Positions 1-9,706 of a stretch of DNA of 64,000 bases are shown here, piece after piece. A model generated the notes under the pieces. The model was not told the DNA's origin, made no database searches, and saw only the letters and a list, made by a program, of their open reading frames with translations. Origin of the DNA: an uncultured Phascolarctobacterium sp. (GTDB taxonomy: Bacteria; Bacillota; Negativicutes; Acidaminococcales; Acidaminococcaceae); the NCBI GenBank assembly GCA_949285135.1, contig CASDXO010000002.1, positions 62,001 through 126,000 of the forward strand. The letters run 5' to 3'. The stretch's first letter is position 1. The number at the start of each line of letters is the position of its first letter. The position numbers were made by a program, and so were the translations under genes.

Positions 1-1013
1 TGGGCATAGAAGCAGAAATGGATGATGCCGGTGAAAAAGCTGGTGGTACCTGTGGTAATGTATGGGCTTATATTAAAGGTAATTATCCGCAGGCCCCAGT
101 ATTGTTTTTTGAAGCACATATGGACTCGGTAGCGCCTACTACCGGAACTAAGGTTGTGCGTAAAGATGGAATTTTGTATTCTGATGGTACAACGACATTG
201 GGCGGTGATGACAAAGTCGGTATTGCAGCAGTATTGGAAGCTGTAAAAGCGCTGCAGGAGGATAATGTGCCCCATGGCGACATCCAGCTGTGTTTTACAA
301 TTGGTGAAGAAATTGGCTGTTTAGGTGTTGTACATATGGATAAAGCGCGTATTAAAGCTGATTTTGGCTACTGCATGGATATTGGTGGCGATATTGGTGA
401 AATAGTTTATGCAGCACCTAAACTGTACGAGTTGTATATCAAAATAACCGGTAAGGCTGCTCATGCAGGTATAGCTCCGGAAAAAGGTATCAATGCCATT
501 ATGCTGGCGGCGGAAGCTTTGCACAGGCTGCCGGCTTATGGCAGGATTGATGAGGAAACGACTTTGAATGTCGGGGTTTTCCATGCTGGTGTTGGTAATA
601 ATGTAGTTGCGCCTGAAGCTGAATTTGTTGTGGATATGCGTTCTCTCAATGTGACTAAACTGGAACAATTAAAAGATGAGGTGTGCACTGTTATTACTAC
701 GGCTGTGGAAGCAGGCGGCGGCAAAGTAGCCATTGATGTGCGCGAAGGCTGCCCGGCAGTGGCAGTGAACCGTAATCATAAATGTATTACTCTGGCGCAG
801 CAGGCTGCCGAAAGAATGGGGCGCAGCTCTGTTTTGAAGACGACAGGCGGTTGCAGTGACGGCAATTATCTGTGCGGTTATGGTCTGCCCTGTGCTCTTT
901 TAGCTACCGGTATGAGCAATGTCCATACCACAGAAGAATATCTGAAAGAAGACGACCTGTTTGGTACAGCTCAATGGGTATATGAAATAATACGTCTGGC
1001 TGCAGAAGAATAA
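1..1013 (+). CDS. PepT-like M20 family peptidase (5' end cut by the window)
   Basis: Zinc-dependent aminopeptidase/deacylase fold of the M20 family, closest in feel to PepT (tripeptidase) proteins; probably trims small peptides in the cytoplasm. The reading frame is open from the first base, and the codons before the ATG at 18 (G-I-E-A-E) fit the family, so the gene starts upstream. The expected metal ligands are visible in order: HMD in FEAHMDS, the GGDD, the GEEIG catalytic/metal Glu pair, CMDIGG, and the final His in NVHTTEEY. A dimerisation domain lies between (KAAHAGIAPEKG). A terminator follows directly, so it ends its transcription unit. Exact substrate cannot be read from sequence. 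Confidence 0.85.
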   Translation, partial: GIEAEMDDAGEKAGGTCGNVWAYIKGNYPQAPVLFFEAHMDSVAPTTGTKVVRKDGILYSDGTTTLGGDDKVGIAAVLEAVKALQEDNVPHGDIQLCFTIGEEIGCLGVVHMDKARIKADFGYCMDIGGDIGEIVYAAPKLYELYIKITGKAAHAGIAPEKGINAIMLAAEALHRLPAYGRIDEETTLNVGVFHAGVGNNVVAPEAEFVVDMRSLNVTKLEQLKDEVCTVITTAVEAGGGKVAIDVREGCPAVAVNRNHKCITLAQQAAERMGRSSVLKTTGGCSDGNYLCGYGLPCALLATGMSNVHTTEEYLKEDDLFGTAQWVYEIIRLAAEE

Positions 1014-1027
1014 AATATCTTGCACTG

Positions 1028-1060
1028 CTCCCTGTATATTATCTGTACAGGGAGTTTTTT
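1028..1060 (+). terminator. Rho-independent terminator after the peptidase
   Basis: Nine-base stem CTCCCTGTA / TACAGGGAG (1028-1036 with 1046-1054) followed by six T residues. It separates the peptidase from the repair operon. Confidence 0.9.
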
Positions 1061-1096
1061 CTTAAACAAAGGTTTGCGAAATTTGCGTGAAAGAGC

Positions 1097-1125
1097 TTTA
1101 AAAAAAAATCTGCTGATGATACAAT
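1097..1125 (+). promoter_or_regulatory. Candidate promoter of the exoA-uvrBAC operon
   Basis: TTTAAA, 17 bases, TACAAT. The -35 is weak. It lies in the only gap upstream of exoA after the terminator, leaving a leader of about 45 bases. No clear LexA/DinR box was seen. Confidence 0.4.
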
Positions 1126-1177
1126 AACAATAGATAATTTTTGTTGATTAGCATATTGTTATAAATTAAGGAGGAAG

Positions 1178-1933
1178 ATGATGAAGCTTATTTCATGGAA
1201 TGTAAACGGACTGCGTGCGTGTATGAATAAAGGGTTTAAAGATTTCATGGACAACATTGACGCTGATATTTTCTGCGTGCAGGAAACCAAGATGCAGCGG
1301 GAGCAGGCGTCCTTCGTCTTTGATGGCTATGAAGAATATTGGAACAGTGCGGAAAAGAAAGGTTACAGCGGTACTGCCGTATTCAGTAAGACTAAGCCGT
1401 TAAGCGTAAGCTATGGCTTGGGCATTGAAGAGCATGACAAAGAAGGCAGGGTTATCACTGCTGAATTTCAGGACTTTTATCTGGTGAACGTATATACGCC
1501 TAATGCTCAGCGCGGACTGGAACGACTGGATTACCGCATGGTGTGGGAAGATGTGTTCCGTAGTTATGTTAAGGAGCTGGATGAGAAAAAACCGGTTATC
1601 ATCTGCGGTGACTTGAATGTTGCTCACAATGAAATAGATTTGAAGAATTTTAAGACCAATGTGGGCAATGCTGGTTTTACCTACGAAGAGAGAGGTAAAA
1701 TGACCGAACTTTTAGCAAGCGGTTTTGTCGATTCCTTCCGTTATCTGTATCCTGATAAGACAGGTGCTTACAGCTGGTGGAGCTACATGTTTAAGGCGCG
1801 TGAGAAAAATGCCGGTTGGCGTATTGACTATTTTATTGTGTCAGAAAAACTGGCAGAAAGAATTCAAGATGCGGTAATTTATCCGGAAGTTATGGGCAGT
1901 GACCACTGTCCGGTAGGGTTGTTGTTAAAATAA
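1178..1933 (+). CDS. exoA: Exodeoxyribonuclease III / AP endonuclease
   Basis: Xth/ExoA-family nuclease that cuts 5' of abasic sites and removes 3' blocking groups in base-excision repair. The 251-residue protein follows the Bacillus ExoA pattern throughout: WNVNGLRA at the N-terminus, QETK (metal-binding Glu), YTPN, GDLNVAH (catalytic Asp/Asn), and the C-terminal WRIDYF and GSDHCPV (catalytic Asp-His). Two in-frame ATGs stand at 1178 and 1181. The Shine-Dalgarno aaggagg (1168-1174) is better spaced for 1181, which gives the family-typical MKLISWN start. uvrB starts 9 bases after the stop, so this is the first gene of a four-gene repair operon. Confidence 0.95.
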   Translation: MMKLISWNVNGLRACMNKGFKDFMDNIDADIFCVQETKMQREQASFVFDGYEEYWNSAEKKGYSGTAVFSKTKPLSVSYGLGIEEHDKEGRVITAEFQDFYLVNVYTPNAQRGLERLDYRMVWEDVFRSYVKELDEKKPVIICGDLNVAHNEIDLKNFKTNVGNAGFTYEERGKMTELLASGFVDSFRYLYPDKTGAYSWWSYMFKAREKNAGWRIDYFIVSEKLAERIQDAVIYPEVMGSDHCPVGLLLK

Positions 1934-1942
1934 GGTGAGAGT

Positions 1943-3949
1943 ATGGATTTTAAGATTCAGGCGCCCTTTGAGCCGGCAGGCGATCAGCCGCAGGCTATAG
2001 ATAAGCTGGCGGACGGTGTTAATAAGGGTTTGCGTACGCAGGTACTGCTGGGTGCTACCGGTACCGGCAAAACCTACACCATTGCTCAGGTAATTAACAA
2101 GGTGCATAAACCAACGCTGGTAATCGCGCATAATAAAACGCTGGCAGCTCAGCTGGCCAGCGAGCTGAAAGCATTTTTTCCGGACAATGCTGTGGAATAT
2201 TTTGTTTCCTATTACGATTACTATCAGCCGGAAGCTTATATTCCCCAGTCAGATACTTATATTGAAAAAGATGCTTCCATTAACGACGAGATTGATAAGC
2301 TGCGCCACTCAGCTACCAGCGCTTTATTTGAACGTCGTGACGTAATCATTGTAGCCAGCGTATCCTGTATTTATGGCCTGGGTGCGCCGCAGGAATATTA
2401 TGATATGGTGCTTTCTCTGCGTCTGGGTCAGGTTATCGACCGTCAGAAAATACTGCATAAGCTGGTAGAGATACAGTACGATCGGAACGACATAGACTTT
2501 AAACGTGGTACTTTCAGAGTGCGCGGCGACGTTATAGAAGTTATTCCCGCTGCCTACGGTGAAAAGGCAGTGCGCATTGAAATGTTTGACGATGAAGTGG
2601 AACGTATCATGGAGTTTGATGTGCTGACAGGTGAGATTTTGGCGCAGAGAAATCATGTAGCCATTTTCCCGGCTTCTCACTATGTTACCAGCAGAGAAAA
2701 TCTGGAAAGGGCCATGGAGGATATCAAGGTTGAACTTGCAGAGCGTCTGGAAGATTTAAACAGCCGCGGTAAACTGCTGGAGGCACAGCGGCTGGAACAG
2801 CGCACCAATTATGATCTGGAAATGATGAATGAAATGGGCTACTGTTCCGGTATAGAAAATTATTCCAGACATCTTGCCGGACGTAAGGCGGGTGAGGCTC
2901 CCTTTACGCTGGTAAATTATTTTCCCAAGGATTTTCTGCTGGTTATTGATGAATCGCATGTAACTTTGCCGCAGATACGGGCCATGTATGCCGGCGACCG
3001 TTCCCGCAAGGAAATGCTGGTAGAGCATGGCTTCAGGCTGCCTTCTGCTTTTGATAACAGGCCGCTGACTTTTGACGAGTTCCAGCAGCAGATAAATCAG
3101 GTTATCTATGTTTCGGCAACACCGGCAAAGTATGAGCTGGAGCAGTCTCAGCAGACCGTAGAGCAGATTATCAGACCGACAGGACTGCTGGACCCGGCTA
3201 TTGAAATAAGACCTATTAAGGGTCAGATAGATGATTTGCTGGGAGAAATTCACAAAGTAGCAGATGCAGGAGAACGTATTCTGGTAACGACGCTGACTAA
3301 GCGTATGGCGGAAGATTTAACAGAATATCTGAAACAGGCAGGCGTAAGGGTGCGTTATCTGCACTCTGAAATTGCTACGATTGAAAGGGCGGAAATAATT
3401 GATGCCCTGAGAGCGGGCAAGTTTGATGTGCTGGTAGGCATCAACCTGCTGCGTGAAGGACTTGATTTGCCGGAGGTATCGCTGATTGCTATTTTAGATG
3501 CAGATAAGGAAGGCTTCCTGCGCAGTGATACAGCCATGATACAGACCATAGGTCGTGCGGCACGTAATGCTCACGGACGGGTAATTATGTATGCTGACAG
3601 GATTACTGATTCCATGCAGCGTGCTATTGATGAAACCAACAGGCGCCGTGAAAAACAGCAGGCATATAACCACGAGCATGGCATTGTGCCCAGAACTGTT
3701 TACAAAGAGCAGCGCCAGCTTATCAAGCTGACTAAGGTTGCCGAAGGAGATGGTGCTGCGGCATATGAAGAAAAAGCGCTGAAAAAGAAATCAGCTAAGG
3801 AGCTGCAGAAGCTGGCAAGAGAACTGGAAAAACAGATGCAGGAAGCTGCTAAAGCTCTTGATTTTGAGGCTGCAGCAGAGCTGCGTGATAAATTGATTGT
3901 AATTAAGGGACAGCTGGGACAGAAGCTGGTGCCCAAACGCAGAAAGTAG
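1943..3949 (+). CDS. uvrB: Excinuclease ABC subunit B
   Basis: DNA-damage verification helicase-like subunit of nucleotide excision repair; receives DNA from UvrA and recruits UvrC. At 668 residues it is full length. It has [12 protein letters not shown] at the N-terminus, Walker A GATGTGKT, the beta-hairpin region with [17 protein letters not shown]-like motif IDESH, the helicase motif [15 protein letters not shown] (motif VI), and a C-terminal UVR motif ([12 protein letters not shown]) that pairs with UvrC. The ATG at 1943 follows ggtgag at a short distance. uvrA starts 18 bases after the stop. Confidence 0.97.
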   Translation: MDFKIQAPFEPAGDQPQAIDKLADGVNKGLRTQVLLGATGTGKTYTIAQVINKVHKPTLVIAHNKTLAAQLASELKAFFPDNAVEYFVSYYDYYQPEAYIPQSDTYIEKDASINDEIDKLRHSATSALFERRDVIIVASVSCIYGLGAPQEYYDMVLSLRLGQVIDRQKILHKLVEIQYDRNDIDFKRGTFRVRGDVIEVIPAAYGEKAVRIEMFDDEVERIMEFDVLTGEILAQRNHVAIFPASHYVTSRENLERAMEDIKVELAERLEDLNSRGKLLEAQRLEQRTNYDLEMMNEMGYCSGIENYSRHLAGRKAGEAPFTLVNYFPKDFLLVIDESHVTLPQIRAMYAGDRSRKEMLVEHGFRLPSAFDNRPLTFDEFQQQINQVIYVSATPAKYELEQSQQTVEQIIRPTGLLDPAIEIRPIKGQIDDLLGEIHKVADAGERILVTTLTKRMAEDLTEYLKQAGVRVRYLHSEIATIERAEIIDALRAGKFDVLVGINLLREGLDLPEVSLIAILDADKEGFLRSDTAMIQTIGRAARNAHGRVIMYADRITDSMQRAIDETNRRREKQQAYNHEHGIVPRTVYKEQRQLIKLTKVAEGDGAAAYEEKALKKKSAKELQKLARELEKQMQEAAKALDFEAAAELRDKLIVIKGQLGQKLVPKRRK

Positions 3950-3967
3950 GAGAGTATATAGAAGAAA

Positions 3968-6811
3968 ATGCAGGAAAAACTTATTGTCAAAGGTGCAAGA
4001 CAGCACAATCTGAAAAATATTACGGTAGAAATACCGCGTAATAAAATGGTAGTTATCACCGGGTTATCCGGCAGCGGTAAATCGTCACTGGCTTTTGATA
4101 CGATTTATGCAGAGGGGCAGCGCCGCTATGTGGAGTCGCTGTCGGCATATGCCAGACAATTTTTGGGGCAGATGGATAAGCCGGAGGTTGATTATATTGA
4201 AGGGCTCAGCCCGGCTATTTCTATTGACCAGAAGACTACCAGCCGTAATCCCCGTTCTACGGTAGGCACAGTAACAGAGATATATGACTATCTGCGTCTG
4301 TTATATGGACGTGCGGGAGAACCGCATTGCCCTCAATGCGGCAAGCTGATTGAGCAGCAGACGGTGCAGCAGATTGTAGACCGTGTTCTGGAGCTGGAGC
4401 AGGGAACCAAATTCATGGTTATGGCGCCCATGGTACGTCAGCGCAAAGGCGAGCATGTCAGGGTGTTTGACGAGATGCGACGCGCAGGCTATGTCAGGGT
4501 ATTTGTGGACGGCAGTGTTTTTACGCTTGATGAAGATATCAGGCTGGAAAAAAATAAGAAGCACAGCATTTCTGTCGTTGTCGACAGACTGGCAGTGCGT
4601 GACGGTATTCAGCAGCGTTTGTCCGATTCTGTGGAAACAGCGTTGAAGCTGGCGGACGGCTTTGTAGAAATTGCAGTTATCGGCGGCGAGGTACAGCTTT
4701 TCAGCGAACATTTTGCCTGCAATGATTGCGGCATTAGTCTGCCTGCTATTGAACCGCGCCTGTTTTCGTTTAATAATCCATATGGTGCGTGTCCGGCCTG
4801 CACGGGTCTCGGTATGAATATGGAGTTTGACAAGGCGCTTATTATTCCTGACGGCAGCAAGACTTTTGCTGAAGGAGTTGTTCAGTCTTTCAGCAGTAAT
4901 CTTAATTCTTACCGCATGAAACAGCTGGAAGCGGTACTTACTGCATTTGGTTATAGTTTGAATGATACCTGGGACAGTCTGCCTGCCAAAGTACAGCAGC
5001 TGTTATGGGAAGGTACCGGTGAGGAAAAATATCAGTTCTGGTATGAGAATCTGCAGGGAGAAACCAAGCTGCACGAAACAGTTTTTGACGGTATTTTACC
5101 GATTATGAAAAAGCGGTATCGTGAAGCTTTTTCTGACAGTATGCGTCAGGAGCTGGAAGAATTTATGACCAGTAATCCCTGTCCAGTGTGTCATGGAGCA
5201 CGTTTGAAGCCGGAAGTTTTATCTATTCTCATAGGCGGGAAAAAAATCTGTGAAGTTACTTCGCTTACCGTGCGTGACTGTATTAAATTTTTTGAAAAGC
5301 TGCAGCTGACGGAAAGACAGCAGATTATTGCCCGCCAGGTACTGAAAGAAATTATGGCCCGGCTGCATTTTCTTAACGATGTGGGGCTGGACTATCTGAC
5401 ACTGGACCGCAGTGCAGGTACATTATCAGGCGGTGAAGCACAGCGTATCCGTCTGGCTACGCAGATAGGCAGCGGCCTGACAGGTGTACTCTATATTCTT
5501 GATGAACCAAGTATCGGTTTGCATCAGCGTGATAACGGCAAGCTGCTGGAAACGCTCAAACATCTGCGAGATTTGGGCAATACGCTGATTGTAGTTGAAC
5601 ATGATGAGGAAACAATGTATGCTGCGGATGAAATCATCGACATTGGTCCCGGTGCCGGTGAACATGGCGGACAGGTGGTTGCTCAGGGGACGGCAGAGGA
5701 AATCAAGCAGGCTGAAAACTCTGTTACCGGGCAATATCTGAGCGGGCGTCAGTTTATTGCTGTGCCTAAGCAGCGACGCGTGTCTGATGGTCGTTATATT
5801 ACTGTTAAAGGCGCTAAAGGCAATAACCTGAAAAATATAGATGTGTCCATACCATTAGGCGTTTTTACAGTCGTTACCGGTGTTTCCGGCAGTGGTAAAT
5901 CTACACTGATAAATGATATTCTTTATAATGCACTGGCTTCAAAGCTGCACGGTGCCCGTGTGCGTCCGGCGGAATACGGCAGTATTGAAGGTCTTGAGCA
6001 TACTGATAAGGTGATTAATATCGACCAGTCACCAATCGGACGTACGCCGCGTTCCAATCCGGCTACCTATACGGGTGTATTTGATTTTATCCGCGAGTTG
6101 TTCAGCCAGACGAATGAGGCCAAAGCGCGCGGTTATAAGCCGGGACGTTTCAGCTTTAACGTCAAGGGTGGACGCTGCGAGGCCTGTCGCGGCGATGGTG
6201 TAAATAAAATTGAAATGAATTTTTTGCCTGATGTGTACGTTCCCTGTGAAGTTTGTCATGGTTCCCGTTATAACAGGGATACGCTGGAAGTGCATTACAA
6301 AGGGAAAACTATTGCTGAAGTACTGGATATGACTGTAAGCGAAGCCTGTGAGTTTTTCAGGAATATTCCCCGCATTGCCCGTAAACTGGAAGTTTTGCAG
6401 GATGTAGGTCTGGGGTATATCCATCTGGGACAGGCGGCAACAACGCTGTCAGGCGGCGAGGCACAGCGCGTTAAATTGGCGACAGAGCTTTCGCGCCGCA
6501 GCACGGGGCGCACGGTATATATTTTAGACGAGCCGACTACTGGTTTGCATATTGCCGATGTGCATAAGCTGCTGGAAGTGCTGCAGCGTCTGGTAGAAGC
6601 AGGCGACAGTGTAATTGTTATTGAGCATAATCTTGATGTTATCAAGACTGCTGACTATATTATCGACCTTGGTCCTGAAGGCGGCGATAAGGGCGGTACC
6701 CTCGTTGCCTGCGGTACCCCAGAAGAAGTTGCCGGAAACAAAAAATCCTATACAGGTCAGTATATTAAGCAGGTACTGGCGCAAGCCAGAAAAAATGGGT
6801 GGTATCAATGA
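3968..6811 (+). CDS. uvrA: Excinuclease ABC subunit A
   Basis: Damage-sensing ATPase of nucleotide excision repair, a tandem ABC protein. Its 947 residues carry two complete nucleotide-binding sites: Walker A GLSGSGKS and later GVSGSGKS, two LSGGEAQR signatures, and Walker B ILDEPS and ILDEPT. Zinc modules are visible as CxxC pairs (CNDCG ... CPACTG and CEACRG ... CEVCHG). The UvrB-interaction and insertion regions appear intact. Its stop overlaps the uvrC start as ATGA, indicating translational coupling. The Shine-Dalgarno (aggag) is rather far from the ATG. Confidence 0.97.
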   Translation: MQEKLIVKGARQHNLKNITVEIPRNKMVVITGLSGSGKSSLAFDTIYAEGQRRYVESLSAYARQFLGQMDKPEVDYIEGLSPAISIDQKTTSRNPRSTVGTVTEIYDYLRLLYGRAGEPHCPQCGKLIEQQTVQQIVDRVLELEQGTKFMVMAPMVRQRKGEHVRVFDEMRRAGYVRVFVDGSVFTLDEDIRLEKNKKHSISVVVDRLAVRDGIQQRLSDSVETALKLADGFVEIAVIGGEVQLFSEHFACNDCGISLPAIEPRLFSFNNPYGACPACTGLGMNMEFDKALIIPDGSKTFAEGVVQSFSSNLNSYRMKQLEAVLTAFGYSLNDTWDSLPAKVQQLLWEGTGEEKYQFWYENLQGETKLHETVFDGILPIMKKRYREAFSDSMRQELEEFMTSNPCPVCHGARLKPEVLSILIGGKKICEVTSLTVRDCIKFFEKLQLTERQQIIARQVLKEIMARLHFLNDVGLDYLTLDRSAGTLSGGEAQRIRLATQIGSGLTGVLYILDEPSIGLHQRDNGKLLETLKHLRDLGNTLIVVEHDEETMYAADEIIDIGPGAGEHGGQVVAQGTAEEIKQAENSVTGQYLSGRQFIAVPKQRRVSDGRYITVKGAKGNNLKNIDVSIPLGVFTVVTGVSGSGKSTLINDILYNALASKLHGARVRPAEYGSIEGLEHTDKVINIDQSPIGRTPRSNPATYTGVFDFIRELFSQTNEAKARGYKPGRFSFNVKGGRCEACRGDGVNKIEMNFLPDVYVPCEVCHGSRYNRDTLEVHYKGKTIAEVLDMTVSEACEFFRNIPRIARKLEVLQDVGLGYIHLGQAATTLSGGEAQRVKLATELSRRSTGRTVYILDEPTTGLHIADVHKLLEVLQRLVEAGDSVIVIEHNLDVIKTADYIIDLGPEGGDKGGTLVACGTPEEVAGNKKSYTGQYIKQVLAQARKNGWYQ

Positions 6812-8649
6812 TTGCGGAAGATTTCAGTGAAAATATTCGGGAAGCATTAGCAGTATTGCCGGATAAACCCGGTGTCTACCTGATGCATGATAAGGATGGC
6901 AAAGTTATCTATGTCGGTAAGGCTGTGGTGCTCAAAAATCGTGTGCGCAGCTATTTTCGCAATTTGGCTTCCCATACGCCCAAAGTTCGTGCTATGGTGG
7001 CCAAGATTGCCGATATTGAAACAATCGTTACCAGCAGCGAGGTAGAAGCGCTGATTCTGGAATGCAATCTGATAAAAAAATATCGTCCGCGGTATAATAT
7101 TATGCTGAAGGACGACAAAAGTTATCCATATTTAAAGGTAACATTGAATGAAGATTTTCCGCGGTTATATGTAACACGCAGGCAAATGCGTGACGGGGCT
7201 AAATATTATGGGCCTTATGCAGATGCCGGTGCCATGCATGCGACGGTAAAGCTTTTGCGCAGCATGTTTCCTCTGCGTACCTGTCATAAGATGAATGCGG
7301 AGCGTCCCTGCCTTAATTACCATATCAAACGGTGCCTTGCGCCCTGTGCGGGGTTTATATCGCGTGAAGAATACGGCAATATGATTAAATCTGTCTGTAT
7401 GGTGCTGGACGGCAGGACAGCGGAGCTGGAACGCGATTTGAAAAAAAGAATGCAGGAGGCAGCAGATAATTATGCCTTTGAAGAAGCTGCCCGGCTGCGT
7501 GACCAGCTGCAGGCCGTTATGCGACTCAATGAGCAGCAGAAGGCTGTTACCGGTCAGGACAGTGATATAGATATCATTGGCTTTGCCAAAGATATGACGG
7601 GCATCTGCATCCAGATCTTTTTTGTACGTAAAGGCAAACTGTTGGGGCGGGATAATTTCTTTCTGCAGGACGAAGGCGAGGCTGAGCAGGAGGTAATTAC
7701 TGCGTTTGTTAAGCAGTACTATAATGAAGCTTCCTATATTCCTCGTGAAATTGCTCTGCCTTTATTGCCGGAAGCGGAGGAACAGGCTGTTATCGAGCAG
7801 TGGCTGGCAGAAAAAGCACAGCGTAAGGCAGAACTGGTGCGCCCTCAGCGTGGTGTGAAGAAAGATTTGCTGCAGCTGGCTAATGATAATGCTGCCAAGC
7901 TGCTGGAAGAAAGGCTGCGCAAAGGCCAGTTGTCGCTGAAAAATGATGTACAGGCAGCAGAAGAATTGCAGCAGGCTCTGGGGCTTCCTGATGCCCTGGA
8001 ACGGATGGACTGTTTTGATATTTCGCATACTCAGGGCAGTGAGACAGTTGCATCCATGGTAGTATTTCGTAATGGCAGTATCAGCAAGAAGGATTACCGG
8101 CGCTATAAGATTGTTTCAGCCGAAGGCAAGCCCGATGATTTTAAATCCATGCAGGAAGTTGTTTACCGGCGTTATAAAGACTATGAAGACTTGCCCAGCC
8201 TGGTAGTAATAGACGGCGGCAAAGGTCAGCTAAGCTCAGCTTTGGAGGTTATCAGAGGTCTTGGACTGCATGACCTGCCGGTTATCGGCCTTGCTAAGAG
8301 AGAAGAAGAAATATTTAAGGAAGGACAGAGTGAAAGCATTTTGCTGGACAGAGATTCTGCTGCACTGCATCTTATTCAGCGTATCCGTGACGAAGCCCAC
8401 CGCTTTGCTATTACCTATCACCGTAAGCTGCGTGGAAAACGTAATTTGGTGTCTGTACTTGACCATGTAGAGGGTATCGGCAGTAAACGCAGGCAGGAAT
8501 TATGGAAGGCTTATAAAACGTTAGATGAGATGAAAGCTGCCAGTGTAGAAGAATTGGCTGCTGTCGAAAGCATGAATTATGCAGCGGCTCAGAAACTGTA
8601 TGATTTTTTCCGATTAGAGTTGCCGGAGAAAAAAGCCATTTTAAAATAA
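6808..8649 (+). CDS. uvrC: Excinuclease ABC subunit C
   Basis: Dual-incision nuclease of nucleotide excision repair. I place the start at the ATG at 6808, which overlaps the uvrA stop (ATGA); an upstream in-frame GTG at 6799 lacks support. The 613-residue product has the N-terminal GIY-YIG nuclease ([19 protein letters not shown]), a conserved Cys cluster region ([13 protein letters not shown]), a UVR motif ([13 protein letters not shown]) matching the UvrB C-terminus, the RNase H-like endonuclease half ([17 protein letters not shown]) and a C-terminal helix-hairpin-helix ([10 protein letters not shown]). It is the last gene of the exoA-uvrB-uvrA-uvrC unit. Confidence 0.97.
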   Translation: MIAEDFSENIREALAVLPDKPGVYLMHDKDGKVIYVGKAVVLKNRVRSYFRNLASHTPKVRAMVAKIADIETIVTSSEVEALILECNLIKKYRPRYNIMLKDDKSYPYLKVTLNEDFPRLYVTRRQMRDGAKYYGPYADAGAMHATVKLLRSMFPLRTCHKMNAERPCLNYHIKRCLAPCAGFISREEYGNMIKSVCMVLDGRTAELERDLKKRMQEAADNYAFEEAARLRDQLQAVMRLNEQQKAVTGQDSDIDIIGFAKDMTGICIQIFFVRKGKLLGRDNFFLQDEGEAEQEVITAFVKQYYNEASYIPREIALPLLPEAEEQAVIEQWLAEKAQRKAELVRPQRGVKKDLLQLANDNAAKLLEERLRKGQLSLKNDVQAAEELQQALGLPDALERMDCFDISHTQGSETVASMVVFRNGSISKKDYRRYKIVSAEGKPDDFKSMQEVVYRRYKDYEDLPSLVVIDGGKGQLSSALEVIRGLGLHDLPVIGLAKREEEIFKEGQSESILLDRDSAALHLIQRIRDEAHRFAITYHRKLRGKRNLVSVLDHVEGIGSKRRQELWKAYKTLDEMKAASVEELAAVESMNYAAAQKLYDFFRLELPEKKAILK

Positions 8650-8694
8650 TTTAAGTAAATTTCACAATAGCCACTAACGGAAAATAATTATTTA

Positions 8695-8703
8695 TGCTAT
8701 AAT
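8695..8703 (+). promoter_or_regulatory. Extended -10 promoter for rubredoxin
   Basis: TGC followed by TATAAT at 8698-8703 is an extended -10; the -35 position is poor. It gives rubredoxin its own promoter separate from uvrC. Confidence 0.6.
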
Positions 8704-8738
8704 CAAGACAACAGAAGATGTAAAGGAGTGTAGTCACT

Positions 8739-8900
8739 ATGAAAAAATGGGTTTGCAATATTTGCGGCTATGTTTACGATCCTGAAGTTGGCGACCCGGA
8801 TAACGGCGTTAATGCCGGCACTGCATGGGAAGATGTTCCTGCAGACTGGGTATGCCCTCTGTGCGGCGTTGGCAAAGACGATTTCAGCGAAGAAGCATAA
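8739..8900 (+). CDS. Rubredoxin
   Basis: A 53-residue single-iron electron carrier of the cytoplasm, typical of anaerobes, where it serves oxygen/peroxide detoxification or other low-potential transfers. The four iron-ligating Cys are plain: VCNICGY near the N-terminus and [11 protein letters not shown] near the C-terminus, with the conserved aromatic core ([23 protein letters not shown]). Start is the ATG at 8739 with aaaggag ten bases upstream. It stands alone between its own promoter and terminator. The partner reductase or oxidase is not in this window. Confidence 0.96.
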   Translation: MKKWVCNICGYVYDPEVGDPDNGVNAGTAWEDVPADWVCPLCGVGKDDFSEEA

Positions 8901-8907
8901 TAAAAAG

Positions 8908-8932
8908 GCTCTGCAGCAGCAGAGCTTTTTTT
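8908..8932 (+). terminator. Terminator after rubredoxin
   Basis: GCTCTGC / GCAGAGC stem (8908-8914 with 8919-8925) followed by seven T residues. Confidence 0.9.
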
Positions 8933-8951
8933 ATGTGGATTTTACGCAGAT

Positions 8952-8978
8952 TTAACATAGGAAAACAGGATTTTAACA
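8952..8978 (+). promoter_or_regulatory. Pho-box-like direct repeats upstream of the response regulator
   Basis: TTAACA at 8952-8957, AAAACA at 8962-8967 and TTAACA at 8973-8978 recur with a 10-11 base period. This resembles the TTAACA-type PhoP boxes of Firmicutes and suggests the two-component operon regulates itself. Identity rests on pattern only. Confidence 0.45.
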
Positions 8979-9028
8979 GAATAATGTAAAATTAAATATG
9001 TTAATAATTTTATAAAGAGGTTGTTGAA

Positions 9029-9706
9029 ATGATAATCTGTGTGGAAGATGAACAAAATATTTGCGAACTGGAAGTTTATACTTTGCAGTCAGTAGGTTTT
9101 GAAGCTAAGGGCTGCAGCAGCGGCAAAGAGCTTTTTGCTGAGCTGGAACGGGAAATACCGGAGCTGATACTGCTTGATATTATGCTGCCGGATGAAGATG
9201 GACTCAGCTTGCTGCGAAAGCTGCGCAGTGATAGACGGTATATGTCTATACCTGTAATTATGGCAACAGCAAAGGGATCAGAATTTGATAAAGTAAAAGG
9301 ACTTGACAGTGGCGCTGATGATTATATTGCCAAGCCTTTTGGCATGTTGGAGATGGTATCGCGCATTAAAGCCGTGCTTCGTCGCTGCGGGCAGGAAAAA
9401 CATACCGGAGATATGATAACTGTGGATAATCTGTCAGTTAATCTGTCAGAACATACGGTAATGGTTGGTAACGAGAATATTATTCTAACTTTGAAAGAAT
9501 ATGAGCTGCTGAAAAAATTTTTAACCAATCCAGGTATAGTTTTTTCGCGTGATAAGCTGCTCAATGATATCTGGGGCTATGAGTTCAGCGGTGAGACACG
9601 CACTGTGGATGTACATATACGTACTTTAAGACAGAAATTGGGCAGTGCGGGAGAGCTGATAGAAACTATCCGCGGTGTGGGCTATAGAATGGTAAACAAA
9701 AAATGA
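9029..9706 (+). CDS. OmpR/PhoB-family response regulator
   Basis: DNA-binding response regulator of 225 residues. The receiver domain shows the acidic pocket (E6, D7), the phospho-accepting D50 in LLDIMLP, and the conserved Lys in YIAKPF (K102). A winged-helix effector domain occupies roughly residues 128-222 (LTLKEYELL, SRDKLLNDIWGYEF, TVDVHIRTLRQKLG, IRGVGYR). It overlaps the following kinase gene by ATGA, so the two are one signalling unit. Sequence style and the upstream TTAACA repeats suggest the PhoB/PhoP phosphate-response branch, but phosphate transport genes are absent here, so this is inference. Confidence 0.85.
   Translation: MIICVEDEQNICELEVYTLQSVGFEAKGCSSGKELFAELEREIPELILLDIMLPDEDGLSLLRKLRSDRRYMSIPVIMATAKGSEFDKVKGLDSGADDYIAKPFGMLEMVSRIKAVLRRCGQEKHTGDMITVDNLSVNLSEHTVMVGNENIILTLKEYELLKKFLTNPGIVFSRDKLLNDIWGYEFSGETRTVDVHIRTLRQKLGSAGELIETIRGVGYRMVNKK

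Noticed and set aside
6799-6807. GTG start for uvrC
   Set aside because: The ATG at 6808 overlaps the uvrA stop in the usual ATGA manner and gives the family-typical N-terminus.
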